Notes: a model not told the origin generated them from the sequence alone. Shown: positions 40,374-51,190, counted from the stretch's first letter. The stretch is 64,000 bases of DNA from Macrosoma leucophasiata (GCA_036365455.1 JAWQUS010000021.1:19590001-19654000); one strand, 5' to 3'. Numbers and translations are program-made.

Positions 40374-41529
40374 CAATGGAAGTAAAGATATGAAAAAAAT
40401 CACCCTATCTCAACAATTTTATGCTAGTAACAACAAGTAACAAAGTTTTTCATATAAAGTTACGTAATATTTTATCAGGTTATACAAACTACACAAACGC
40501 GTAATAATATACAACTGCTTGTATTTTTAAGAGTCTATTTCATATTTTTAAAATTTACTCGACGTTTCTGTTGCCTTTAGCGTCCATGGATTCCAAATAA
40601 AATAAGATATTTGTCTGTCTTTTGTCTGAATATTTTATACACCTTACTGCATTTTAAAGCTTTTAAAATATTATAAATCCTTTTTTTTCGAACTAGCTTT
40701 TGTTGGCATGTGCACTATCGTGTTTAGATGGGTAATTTATGACTCCATAATCATTATCATAACTTACCTACCCCATAGAGCCGCGCATATGCGTTTTGAC
40801 CTCCAGCAGAGAATATGTGGGTCAATCAACTTTTTTCTGTTCGGAATAGACTATTGTTGTAAAAAATAAAAATATGTATTTTAATTAATTTTATTAGTAA
40901 TACTGATCGATAAATAGTTACATCTTATGAATTAGTAAACAGCAGCGCACTTTTGTGAATATATCAATTGTTATTAAGCAAAGTTTGGAAACTCACAACT
41001 AAAAACGTCCCCGGGGTTACATACGCCAATCTTGAATAATACAACATAAAATAGTTAAATAATGAATTTGAACCCTTAAAAACCTTATGTTAAACCATTT
41101 AAACACAAAAAAGTCAACAAATCGGTCTTAATCTTAAAATACGGATATTTATTATGTCTCTTGAGTCACAGTGTAACAAATCAGAACCATTTTTCTTTTT
41201 CATTTCTTTTTCAAGCCAATGTAAAAGAAATTTTTAATATAAGCTATATTGATGTTCCGTCTATTATAGTAATCTGAAATCGAAATAAGATTTTTTTTTA
41301 AGCTTAAAAAAAGAATAAATGGTCATGAAATATTGGGACAATCACGTTACTCAAGAGACAAAATTTGTGAATCAAGAGACATTAAAGTAGGAACTGAGCA
41401 TACAATTTCGAGATCTATGCATCTAACAGATCTTTAACCGGTCACCCTTGATCTTGTTTTACATTTTTAAACTTATTTGTTATGTTTCCATCCTTTTCAT
41501 ATGTTTTTTGTCCATTGTCCATCTTATCG
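40374..41529. other. No gene; decayed family A trace
   Basis: 40708-40824 has GCACTATCGTGTTTAGATGG and ATCATTATCATAACTTA, a strongly decayed beta family A. The remainder is AT-rich with several TCTCTTG/CAAGAGA motifs (see findings). Confidence 0.4.
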
Positions 41530-42040
41530 TCACACCTCGCTGCAGTTGGTGTTATACAAGTTCCTCAGCACCTCGATGTTTTTCTGGGCCTCTGGAGTGA
41601 CTGTAGCACAGCCCAAATCTCGACCGAATCGACCGGCTTTCTCATAATCCACGAACGCTAGATACAGGGGCTGGTTTTACTCTTCTATCTTCTGTATTAC
41701 CTGCCGCAGCATGTCAATGTCGTCTATGGTGCTAAAGCCTTTACGGAAACCGGCTTGTTCGGGAGGCTGGATGGAAATCGTCGAGTCTGCGAAATAGACG
41801 GTTTGTAATCACTCTCGAAAACAGCTTATAGACCAGACTTAGAAGTGCGATGGGTCTATAGTTTTTTAGAAGGTAATTGTCACTTTTCTTAAAGAACAGT
41901 ACCACCACACTTCTGTGCCACGTCTGTGTCGTTTTGCCCTCGGATATGACGAAATTGAACATCAACTGAAGAGCTTTTAATGGCTGGTCTTCCGCCTGCT
42001 TTCAGGAGTTCAGCAGTGATTCCGTCATTACCCAACGTCC
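41530..42040 (-). pseudogene. RTE-clade RT domain fragment, inverted 5' segment
   Basis: The minus strand encodes, with frameshifts, LGNDGITAELLKAGGRPAIK, then (41965-41741) MMFNFVISEGKTTQTWHRSV, VVLFFKKSDNYLLKNYRPIA, LLSLVYKLFSRVITNRL, then EQAGFRKGFSTIDDIDMLRQ and PLYLAFVDYEKA. These are the RT finger/palm blocks of the RTE clade (KNYRPI, QAGFRKG, FVDYEKAFD). It sits head-on to the 3' part of the same kind of element at 42075-42480. Stops and frameshifts make it dead. Confidence 0.82.
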
Positions 42041-42074
42041 TATTATCTTCGGTGTAGTCAGTTCAGCCCGGGTC

Positions 42075-42485
42075 TAGGATCGGAAATAGGATAGTGATCA
42101 CATATGGGACAGAAACGTGGTCGCTCATTATAGGTCTCATAAGAAGTCTCAAGGTAACTCAGAGTATTGCTCTGAGTGAGAGAGTTATGCTTGGGGTTTC
42201 TCTACGAATTTGAATGAAAAATGAGGAGATCCGCATGAAAACAAAGTTACCGACATAGCTCACCGAATAGCGAGCCTCAAGAGACAGTAGGCGGGACACA
42301 TAGCTCGAAGAACTGACCATTGCGGCAGAAATTATCTTGAATGGCGACCGCGTACCGGAAGACGAAGCGTAGGCAGGCCGACCTGATGAAGGTCGCGGGC
42401 AATCGTTGGATGAGGGTGGCCCAGGACCGTTCGTTGTGGCAATCTTTGAGGGAAACCCTTGTTCGGCAGTGGACGTCTTTTAGCC
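42075..42485 (+). pseudogene. RTE-clade ORF2 C-terminal fragment
   Basis: The plus strand has VITYGTETWSL, ALSERVMLGVSL, then LASLKRQ(W)AGHIARRTD-like text and, at 42341-42500, RWMRVAQDRSLWQSLRETLV, QWTSF. These are the standard RTE ORF2 C-terminal motifs (YGAETW, WAGH, RTGRRSVGRP, RSLWRSL). It is frameshifted. Orientation is opposite to the RT segment at 41530-42040, suggesting a 5' inversion within one insertion. Confidence 0.8.
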
Positions 42486-42852
42486 GAAATGATGTAATTT
42501 CCAAATCATCATTGCATTGTGTCTCTCTTTTGGGTGTTAAGTATGCCACAAGTCTCTTTTTAGCATGATAATTTTCTCGTTTTTTTTTCTTTTATATTCT
42601 TCATACTTCACAGGGTCATGTTTCAGCTTTTCTTAATAATTATCGTTTTTGTCGTACGGCGGCTGATAATGGCATGTTACTTGAGTACTAAAAGAAAAAT
42701 AACAACTTAAGACATATTTCTAAATATCTGGCGCTTTAATAGGTCTTTGGGCGATTCGGTTCTGATAAAATATTGGCGTCGGTATTTTTTACATGTATAC
42801 GTCTTTAGTTTAAAAAGTTGCACAAATGCGCAAATGTCGAATACTTAACCAC

Positions 42853-43950
42853 GATTTTTTTACATTTGTTTTATGTCATTAAGTTGACAGACAAGCAGAC
42901 GGGCCACATGGTGGTAAGTGGTCACCGTCGCCTATGAACATTTGCAACACCAGGGGAGTTGCCAACGCGCTGCCAACCCTGAAGGACTCTTTTGACGCCA
43001 TTTTTGAAGAACCCCATATGTTGCACCGAGGGAACACCTCAGAGGGAAGTTCGTTCCACAATTTACACGTTCTAGTTCTGCCTAGAACGAACGAGAAAAC
43101 CGCACCGTTGAGCACTGCCAGGTAGCCAGGGGGTGAGGCTGAAACTTCTCTCTTCGGCGGGTAGTACGGTGTAGGAAAAGAGACGGTGGCACCATGTCGA
43201 ACAGTTCGACAGAGCACTCACCATTGTAGAGACGGTATAACACGCACAGACTCCCAATGTCTCTGCGCAGGCTCAGATGTTCGAGCCTGTCTGTAAGTCC
43301 TGGATCGTTAACAATACGAACAGCGCGTCTTTGTAGGGAGTCGAGTGGACCAAGCTGGTATTTGGGGGCTCCCGCCCACAAATGAGAGCAGTATTCCAGA
43401 TGGGGACGCACTTGGGCCTATAAAGCTGTAGTAGCTGCCCCGATGTGAACTACTGCCTCGCTTTGTTAAGTACCCCCAACTTTTTGGATGCCAACTTGGT
43501 CTTCCATTCAATGTGACTCCCAAACTGCACTTCGTTCGATATGTCAACGCCCAGGGTACCGATACTCTTACCAATGGCGAGCGGAGTGCCCTGGAACTGT
43601 GGTGCTACAATGGATGGGGTTTTTTTAGCGGTGAACGCGCAGACTTGTGTTTTCGAGGGGTTGAACTGCACTAAGTTGAGTCGACCCCAATCTGAGACCC
43701 GCTCCAGAGAGTGCTCGACTTTAGACACAAATCTAGTCCTGCTTTCTTCGATAAGTGTCCGAGAGGCATTTGCACGGCTTGTGTAGTGTGCATCTCCCAT
43801 GCTGTCGTCCGCATAGCAATGAAAATTGGAGTTTTGCTCCAACATTTCATTGATATGCAGAAGAAAAACCGTGGGAGATACAGAGCCTTGCGGCACACCA
43901 GTGTTGATAGGTAGTCTGTCTGAGTGTTTACCGTCAACTAAGACCATGTA
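42853..43950 (-). pseudogene. Non-LTR retrotransposon RT, C-terminal half, frameshifted
   Basis: The minus strand starts just before the RT catalytic region. The frame 43947-43450 carries NTGVPQGSV and YADD (residues 45-48), then LNLVQFNPSKTQVCAFTAKK and LGVDISNEVQFGSHIE. The frame 43411-43082 carries RPHLEYCSHLWAGAPKYQLG, QRRAVRIVNDPGLTDRLEHL and RDIGSLCVLYRLYNGECS. The frame 43217-42879 carries CKLWNELPSEVFPRCN. At least two frameshifts separate them, and the PQGS(L)SP box lacks a residue. It is 5'-truncated at about 43950; the 3' tail ends at the A-rich stretch near 42853. Such proteins are usually labelled jockey-type RT. Dead copy. Confidence 0.85.
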
Positions 43951-45035
43951 GTCATTATTATTGAAGTTTTACACATATAGCAGCTTTTACCGCTATGGAA
44001 TAGGGAAAGTAAGAATTAACCGATAAAGTGTTGGGTGGCCTTTTGTTTTAATACTGCAAACAGATTAGATATCAACAGTTAACTTAAAGAACTATGTTAA
44101 ATGTTTGATAACAAAACGCAGTTTGTTTTATTTGTTAAGAAAGATAAATATTTCTCTTGGGTCACAGAAATTGTCTCTTGGGACACGCTTTTTGTGACAC
44201 AGTGGACCCGTGACTCCAGAGAAATTAAACAGTATTTTTGATGAATTGTTAAAGAAATATTTCACAAACAATAAATTATATATTAAATGGCTATTTTAGA
44301 CCTAAGTTCTCCCTGAAATAATATAATCTAATGCAAAATATACTTACGTTTCATTAAAATTCGTCGTGAGCCAGCAGATACAGATTAAAGCCAACCAGCC
44401 TCTCTCAAAGTCACGGATGAAATGACCGAGCCGTGGGAGCGAAACACTAGTGGCGAACGTGATCATACGATGTTCAGATTCATACCTACCTACCTACCAT
44501 ACCTACCTATTGGTCAAGCTCTTGATTTGCTGTCAATCTCGAATTTGTTAGTGAGTTTGTGTGTGTGACCCCGGAGACGTGTGAATTTTAGTTGAAGTCG
44601 GGACAGACATTGTAGTTTTGATATTTATGCGATAAATTGAAATTACGTACTCGTAAATTAATATAGCAGATAAATTTATTATTGTAGTAAACTATCATGG
44701 TTTCAGTTTACTACGTTCTAAGGAAAAATATTACATTTTTTGCTGAATACCACACCTCATACGCTCTGGGGACAGCAAAATTTTGTATGAAAACACTAAA
44801 TCGTCCACTGGGTCACAACCTTTTTCTTCTGTGTATAAATATTATTTGAACTATACGTAAGGGCAAAATATTGATTAATTATCTGATTATATAAAAAAAC
44901 AAGTATTCAATACTAGATCTTCATAGTTTTTTTTTTTTATATTTAAATGTTCGGGACACGTTCTGACAAAGAAAAGTTGATCCACCCATGTGATAATACT
45001 ACGTAGGTACCTCCAGTCAGAGGTCGAAATGAAGA
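43951..45035. other. No gene seen
   Basis: AT-rich. Contains TCTCTTGGGTCACAG and GTCTCTTGGGACACG near 44153-44186 and a CCTACCTACC microsatellite near 44486. Confidence 0.4.
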
Positions 45036-45323
45036 TTTTTTTTTGTATGTAATGGAAATTGCAATCAAGATTGCAGTTCACATTGATGTTAAGTGATGAC
45101 TGCAGCCTATAGACACCCACACGAAGACCAAGGTCAAAATGCAGATGCGCTACCACTCCTGAGGCCTAAGGTGTTATGCCTCTGTGCCGGAAATTACAGG
45201 GCCGTACATTACCACCTGACCGAAACACGATAGTGCTGAACACTACCATTAAGCGGCACGTAAATTAGGTAATGCGGTGGTGCCTACGCCCGCGAGCTCC
45301 GTCACTGGAGCTCTACCACCAGT
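45036..45323 (-). repeat. Family A, complete, alpha
   Basis: T-run, GTATGTAATGGAAATTGCAA, to CGAGCTCCGTCACTGGAGCT / CTACCACCAGT. A beta fragment (GATGCGTTGAGACCTAAGTT, GTCTCTGTAATAGCTATT) follows directly at 45324-45368. Confidence 0.9.
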
Positions 45324-45389
45324 AGATGCGTTGAGACCTAAGTTGTTATGTCTCTGTAATAGCTATTGCGGATCTTAGGTTACACTCTT

Positions 45390-45663
45390 CATACTAAACC
45401 ATCAACTCTCTCACAACTGACACTCATATTTCTATAGCTAAATCATTAGTAAAGAAATATAAACAATCCGTGCAGAATTGGAACCGAAACTTCACTATCA
45501 AAGTAGAGCGAAATTAACGTATCGTTCCATGATTCAGGATCGATTATTTCATTTGAAGACTTTATTTAGACCCGCTCCTACCGAATTCAATATTCATAAA
45601 CCGTTCCCGGGTCGATTGGCTCGTTTATATGCACGAGATCTCAATACAAAACGTCAAATTTAA
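45390..45663 (+). pseudogene. Possible decayed exon, unknown protein
   Basis: Two overlapping open stretches read protein-like. 45390-45515 gives INSLTTDTHISIAKSLVKKY, KQSVQNWNRNFTIKVERN then a stop. 45478-45663 gives RAKLTYRSMIQDRLFHLKTL, FRPAPTEFNIHKPFPGRLAR, LYARDLNTKRQI then a stop. One frameshift would join them. No family recognised, no repeat partner in the window. It could equally be chance. Confidence 0.25.
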
Positions 45664-46224
45664 TTGCACTGTTTGAAATTCAAATGTAGGTTTTTGGGCG
45701 GGTCACGCGATTTTTTTTCTTTTGTGGTGAATATTCCGTGGTAATGGAGTAAGATTATGAGTTACTTAGTTAACGCACAAAAGTTTGACTGTCTCCGTGG
45801 GTTGAGAATATTTCTAATGGTATTTGCAAGTTGTTACGTTTGGAGTTTGGGAATGTGCCCGATAAATTAATAAACAGGTTCGCCATTCTCACGAGTCTAA
45901 AAGAAAGACTACTAACATGAGTCGAAAACCGACATAACACATCAGCGTCACACCGCGGACACTCCGCCAAAATTCCTTTGGTTTCTATTACACAGACATC
46001 AATCAGTGAAGTGTATTTACAAGTGCACCTGTGTGCTTAGCACGTAGAAAATACCAACCGTCGCCCATAAGAGGGGAGGTGGTTGGGTAATGCGAGGAAA
46101 TCGGGCGGGACGTCGAAGTGTCCATTATATAGGCGTAGTATTATTACATATTCTCTGCCAGCGTATAAAAACCAGCTTAAATGTACGTAGGTATAGACCT
46201 CTGTGTATCCCTTCGGAGAGGTAG
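45664..46224. other. No gene or repeat seen
   Basis: No supported feature. A 66-codon minus ORF (45970-45770) is unrecognised. Confidence 0.4.
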
Positions 46225-46270
46225 GCGCAGCTTGACTGCCAGCGTTCTTTTTACGTGGCGCGACCTATAC
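46225..46270. mobile_element. MITE M2 terminal fragment
   Basis: GCGCAGCTTGACTGCCAGCG, TTCTTTTTACGTGGCGCGAC, CTATAC | TA: the right end of M2. Confidence 0.75.
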
Positions 46271-46419
46271 TAATAGGTAATTTATGTTTTAGAGAAGTAA
46301 AAAGGTGGGTAACAACAAATTTCCAGAAGTAAAAAGTATAATTAACAAACACTTCTGAATTATAAAATTGCGGAGAACGTAATTAAAGTGATAATATTAT
46401 CAGCCTAAAAAGGTATTGC

Positions 46420-46546
46420 ATGTATGTATATTCACGCCAATCCACTACGGGGTAGACGGAGAGTGTGGAGCAGATATCCTGTTCTTTTACATCTCCAGTG
46501 CTACTTTTAAATTCATCATTCTCTTCATACATGCACGCCGATTAGG
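46420..46546 (-). mobile_element. RTE 3' end, old copy
   Basis: GTATGTATATTCACGCCAAT, CTACGGGGTAGACGGAGAGT, CATTCTCTTCATACATGCAC / GCCGATTA; diverged from R1/R2. Confidence 0.65.
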
Positions 46547-46660
46547 TACCTACTAAGTAATGTAATAAAGGGTGCCATTATTAAGTGCAATTCCCGAAAT
46601 ACCGTGTTGACTTATATAGACATCTATGTAGTAAAATGTTTTTGTCAAAAAAACATGAGT

Positions 46661-46950
46661 ATTTTTTTTTTTTTTTTATGAAAGTGGCAAACAAGTTTGC
46701 ATTTCACATTGATGATAAGTGATGACTGCAGCCTATAGACACCTACACAAAGACCAGAGGTCAAAATGCAGATGCGTTACCACTTCTGAGGCCTAAGGTT
46801 TTATGCCTCTGTGCCGGAAATTACAGGGCCGTACATTACCACCTGACCGGAACACGATAGTGCTGAACACTACTATTTAGCGGCAAGTATATTAGGTAAT
46901 GCGGTGGTGCCTACGCCCGCGAACTCCGTCACTGGAGTTCTACCACCAGT
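46661..46950 (-). repeat. Family A, complete, alpha, with compensatory hairpin change
   Basis: 17-base T-run, AAAGTGGCAAACAAGTTTGC, to GAACTCCGTCACTGGAGTTC and TACCACCAGT. Both hairpin arms changed so that pairing is kept. Confidence 0.91.
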
Positions 46951-47478
46951 AGAAATTATAATAATTAGCTTCTATTATATTAAAGTAGGAAGGTAATAAC
47001 TTGACTCTCTGCCACTGACTCCGTTCGTCTTCATCAGTATGTAAATTTCATCAAAATCGGTTCAGCAATTAAGAAAACAGATTATACAAATTATTTTCTT
47101 TAAAATAAAAAGATTATACACACTTTCGCATTAATAATTAATACTATTATTAGGAATTTCTTGTGAGTGTAAAGAAGTCCGGAAAGAGGGTAAATGTATT
47201 AGACTTCACATCACGTAGAACCGTTTCTTTGTTCACGCCAACAGCCAATTGGCTAACAAACCAATTTTGGGCACAGATGTGTCATTGAATATAATTAGGT
47301 AGTTCTGAATGTAGTCGGGGTCAGGACTTATAGTTAAGTGACACTTCATTACACATTTTAATTAATATAAAATATGATAATATTTAAAATAATTATATTT
47401 TTCGCAATAACCTACGAATCAGTAATTCTATACTTTTTTCAGGCAATAACACATGCGAGTGAATTTAGTTTTTTTTTT

Positions 47479-47740
47479 CGAATAAGCGAATGACTAAACA
47501 GATATACAATGCGAATGTGAAAGGTTGCAGAGGCCCAGGAAGACCAAGACTGATCTACCATGACCAAATAGGTCGAGTTCTGTCTGATGGTGGGGTCAAA
47601 GTCTTAGGAATCGGCGTGCATGTATGAAGAGAATGATGAAGGTAAACGAGGCACGAGAGGTATGTCAGGACCGGGATATCTGGCGCTCTGCATTCTCTGC
47701 CTACCCCGTTAGGGACCTGGGGTGAAGTTACATAGATTCA
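47479..47740 (+). mobile_element. RTE retrotransposon 3' end (R6)
   Basis: CGAATAAGCGAATGACTAAA, CAGATATACAATGCGAATGT, GGCCCAGGAAGACCAAGACT, to TTAGGGACCTGGGGTGAAGT. A single-base loss at GGTCAAAGTCTTAG breaks the frame relative to R1. Confidence 0.82.
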
Positions 47741-47820
47741 TACAAACTACGTAAATTGCTGCTTTTTAAACCTATGTCTTTACTAGGACACAAACATAAT
47801 ACATTCCGACTTTTTAAGTA

Positions 47821-48393
47821 CAGTGCTCATCAAGAAATATTGCACATCGAGCCTATGAAAGTGACAATCGGCTAGTTTCGACTTTGTAGAGCGTTATCTC
47901 TGTTGCACACTGCCTACGTAAGCAATGACAGTCCGATATTTATTAAAACTTGATCAAAATGGTGGCTAAACGTCACATAGGTAAGGTGCGAAAGAGATAA
48001 CGCTCTTTAACTGCCTCGGTAGCCTAGTGGTAGCAGGCCACTACTACTACGCTGAGGTCCTGGGTTCGATTCCCGGGTCGAGGGTTATCAGAGATAATGG
48101 TGTAAAGTCTTTTGTCTCTGGTTCTCTTGGGATTTTTGCATTTTCTGGAAATTTCCCAGTACCTCGAAGTTTGGTAATGTACCCGGAGATGTCAACAGGC
48201 TCGCCACCTGTTACATGGGCCAAAACGTAATCGGCGAATCGTGGGTGTTTGCATGTATGCTTGAATGCATGCATTTACGTCTGCCTACTCCTTCGGGGAT
48301 TACAGGCGTGAAGTTACGTTACGTTTTTTAGACCCGAAATAAGCCGAAGTCTTCTTCCTAAGATCGATGTGCAATATTACTTCTTGGATACTG
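47821..48393. mobile_element. M6 TIR element interrupted by a family B SINE
   Basis: TA | CAGTGCTCATCAAGAAATAT ... TACTTCTTGGATACTG | TA. TIRs share AATATTGCACATCGA. GTAGAGCGTTATCTCT and AGATAACGCTCTT are inner inverted copies. The SINE occupies 48010-48322, and M6 sequence resumes at GACCCGAAATAAGCCG. Confidence 0.82.
48010..48322 (+). repeat. Family B SINE, complete
   Basis: ACTGCCTCGGTAGCCTAGTG (box A), GGTTCGATTCC at 48063-48073 (box B), CTACTCCTTCGGGGATTACA, GGCGTGAAGTTACGTT. Confidence 0.9.
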
Positions 48394-48715
48394 TATATTT
48401 TTATCTTTTGCGAAACCGTTAACATCTCCAATATAACATCGATAAAACATTGCCAACCATAAAATTCATCTGATATCTAGATTCTAGATGCTTCCACAAA
48501 CATCTCGAACGTCAATAGTTCTACTGCACCTCCCCTCTCCCCACTCCCACCCCTCGCCCACGGGGGGACAGGAGCACAAAATGGCGAATGGCGATCTTAC
48601 GTAATCAACGCTGTATTATTATAAATCCCTATAGCTTCGCCAATCAATAATTAATATCGGTTTGTTGCATTGGATTTCAAGTTATGCATTTCGTATTTAT
48701 AGAATTATATATATA

Positions 48716-49000
48716 CATTTTTTATGTTATGAAAGTGGAAAACAAGCATGCAGTTCACATTGATGTTAAGTGATGACTGCAGCCTATACACACCCACACG
48801 AAGACCAAGGTCAAAATGCAGATGGGTTACCACTCCTGAGGCCTAAGGTGTTATGCCTCTGTGCCGGAAATTACAGGGCCGTACATTACCACCTGACCGA
48901 AACACGATAGTGCTGAACACTACCATTTAGCGGCAAGTATATTAGGTAATGCGGTGGTGCCTACGCCCGCGAGCTCCGTCACTGGAGCTCTACTACCAGT
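48716..49000 (-). repeat. Family A, complete, alpha
   Basis: ATGTTATGAAAGTGGAAAAC to CGAGCTCCGTCACTGGAGCT / CTACTACCAGT. Confidence 0.91.
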
Positions 49001-49020
49001 GAAAAGAAAGTTTAAAGGTT

Positions 49021-49080
49021 TATTGATATATATATATTGACTAAGTTAGTCTATTGATATATATATTGACTAAGTTAGTC
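49021..49080. repeat. Two-unit tandem repeat, about 29-31 bp
   Basis: TATTGATATATATA...TTGACTAAGTTAGTC occurs twice, differing in the number of TA steps. Confidence 0.8.
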
Positions 49081-49464
49081 CAAACACGCCATAAGGCCGT
49101 TGTCAAGCTCAGTCTTCTTCAAAGATAAAGAGAGCAATTATCGATCTAATTGTATAAAGATTTATTCGACTTGACTTCCAAAGGAGCAGAAATGTACGTC
49201 AAAGTTTTTGCGATTCAAGACTCAATTGTTTTAAGAGAAAATTTGAAGGGGCATAAAGTCAAAGGTAGAGTGGTGACTTACAGTTTTTATTTTGGTATGA
49301 ACTGCCTGAAAACTAAAAAGTATAGGGCTTATAACCAACAAACGTAATAAAACTGCCACAAAGTCGAAACAAAAATAACATAGACTCTTATTTATATAGT
49401 AGTCTAGATGCAAGAGTTTCAGTATCCCCAGTCTGCAGACTAAGCTATAATAAATCTTAGTGTT

Positions 49465-49680
49465 GACGACCCGGTTAGTCCAGCGGTGCGAAACCACCGT
49501 TTGATTTGAAGGGTCGCGGGTTCGATCCCCGCACCGGGACAAATATTTGTATGATCTACAGATATTTGTTTCGGGTCTGGGTGTTTGTGTATGTGTTGTG
49601 TGTTTATAACGGCACCCACGATACAGGTTTATACCTAGTGTGGGGCTGTGAGTGTAAGCGTATTTATTATTTATTTATTT
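49465..49680 (+). repeat. Family D tRNA-derived SINE, complete
   Basis: GACGACCCGGTTAGTCCAGC, GGTTCGATCCCCGCACCGGG (box B), AGATATTTGTTTCGGGTCTG, GGGGCTGTGAGTGTAAGCGT, then a TTATT tail. Confidence 0.88.
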
Positions 49681-49936
49681 AGTGTTTAAACGAATCCTAG
49701 ATGAAACTGAGTCACTTTTATACTAAGTTGTTAACGTGATGATGTGAAATAGCTTTAATGCTTGCTATTTAGGTTTAGGGGACAATTACAAAACAGTCCT
49801 AATTATGAGACTCTTAGATTTCGTTTAGTTATAACGTTTTGTCAGGTTCGCAGGTCGACCGAAACGTCGAAAATTAGAAGAAGTTTGGGAGTGTTGTATA
49901 CGCGAGAAAATCCGCAAATTTAATTTCTGCAATTTA

Positions 49937-50154
49937 GTTTTTTTTTGTGTAATTGAAGTGGCAAACAAGCTTGCAGTTCACATTGATGTTTAGTGTTAAC
50001 TGCAGCCTATAGACACGCACACAAAGACCAAGGTCAAAATGCAGATGAGTTATCATTCCTGAGGCCTAAGGTGTTATGTCTCTGCGCCGTAAATTACAGG
50101 GCCGTACATTACCACCTGACCGGAACACGATAGCGCTGAATACTACCATTTAGC
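49937..50154 (-). repeat. Family A, alpha, 5' end replaced by family B tail
   Basis: T-run, GTAATTGAAGTGGCAAACAA to GAATACTACCATTTAGC, then an abrupt junction with B sequence at 50155. Confidence 0.85.
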
Positions 50155-50320
50155 AGAGACAATGGTATAAAATCCTATATCTCTGGTTCTATTGTTTTTT
50201 TTGACACGTTACATGGGGCAAAACGTAACCTGCGAATCGTGGGTATTTACATGTATGCTTGAATGCATGTATTTACTTCTGTCTACAACTTCGGGGATTA
50301 CAGGCGTGAAGTTACGTAAC
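50155..50320 (+). repeat. Family B SINE, 3' part
   Basis: AGAGACAATGGTATAAAATC, TCTCTGGTTCTATTG, CATGTATGCTTGAATGCATG, GGGGATTACAGGCGTGAAGT. Confidence 0.8.
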
Positions 50321-50345
50321 ATACAAATAAAACTTCATCTCTGTT

Positions 50346-50635
50346 CATAGAGCAACACCGAAGGGGAGTAGCCATATGCAGGCTTTCCCCTCTGTCAAAG
50401 TACAAGACCTAATGGGTCTATACCTGTCGCCTAGATTAAATGTGTGCGTGAAATTGTTTCTGTATTTTGTTAAAGTCAAGGTGTGAGTTTCGTAGTAATA
50501 GACGATTTTTGTAGTGTGCGTGTGTGTCGCACGCATTTCTCCCCGCAAAAAATGACAGTCTGTTTTGCATCGGTAATAAACGCTATGGCTACTCCCCTCC
50601 GGTCCGCCGCGGCCGGTAGCCCGTGTTGCTCTATG
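50346..50635. mobile_element. MITE M4, 290 bp with perfect 8-bp TSD (hAT-like)
   Basis: TCTCTGTT (50338-50345) | CATAGAGCAACACCG ... CCCGTGTTGCTCTATG | TCTCTGTT (50636-50643). An 8-bp TSD with a short TIR points to hAT or a similar class. Subterminal GGTCCGCCGCGGCCGG. Minus orientation relative to 55522. Confidence 0.9.
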
Positions 50636-50868
50636 TCTCTGTTAAACGCATGAAAAAAATTGCAACATTTTATGAAGACCGTTTTCAGAAAGCATTGCAG
50701 AATTAAGCGATAATTATAATGTCTACAGACTACATAACAGCTTCAGTAAAGCTTGTAGAGGCAAACATATTTAATGTCAGGATTACACCAGAGCAATCAT
50801 AAAACTGACTGCTGGCTTTAATAAAGTGCAGCAGCATTTTAATAGCTTGATGCGGTGCTTATGTTCTT

Positions 50869-51190
50869 ACTGGTGTTAGAGCTCCAGTTGCGGAGCTCGA
50901 GGGCCCAGGCACCACCGCATTACCTAATTTATCTGCCACTAAATGGTAGTGTTCAGCACACAGAATAGATAAATCTATTCCGTGGTTCAGCACTGTCCTG
51001 TTTCGGTTAAACGGTTATGTATGGCCCCGTAATAACTACGAGTATCACAGAGACATAATAATAAAGGCCTCAGGGGTGGTAACGCCTCTGCATTTTGATC
51101 TCTGATCTTTGTGTGGGTGTCGATAGGCTGTAGTCATCACTTAACAACAATGTGAACTGCATGATTGTTAGCCACCTTCATTACATAATA
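50869..51190 (+). repeat. Family A with inner palindrome
   Basis: ACTGGTGTTAGAGCTCCAGT, CACCACCGCATTACCTAATT, then a short inverted repeat (AGAATAGAT/ATCTATTC, 50962-50982), then CAGCACTGTCCTGTTTCGGT, to CACCTTCATTACATAA. Confidence 0.82.

Noticed and set aside
42277..42549. 90-codon minus ORF opposite the RTE fragment
   Set aside because: Antisense shadow of the RTE ORF2 C-terminus on plus.
43541..43914. Plus-strand ORFs over the LINE at 42853-43950
   Set aside because: Antisense shadows; the RT motifs are on minus.
49465..49545. Possible functional tRNA gene
   Set aside because: It is the head of family D, repeated at 12686, 18860 and 62345, with a SINE body attached and irregular arms.
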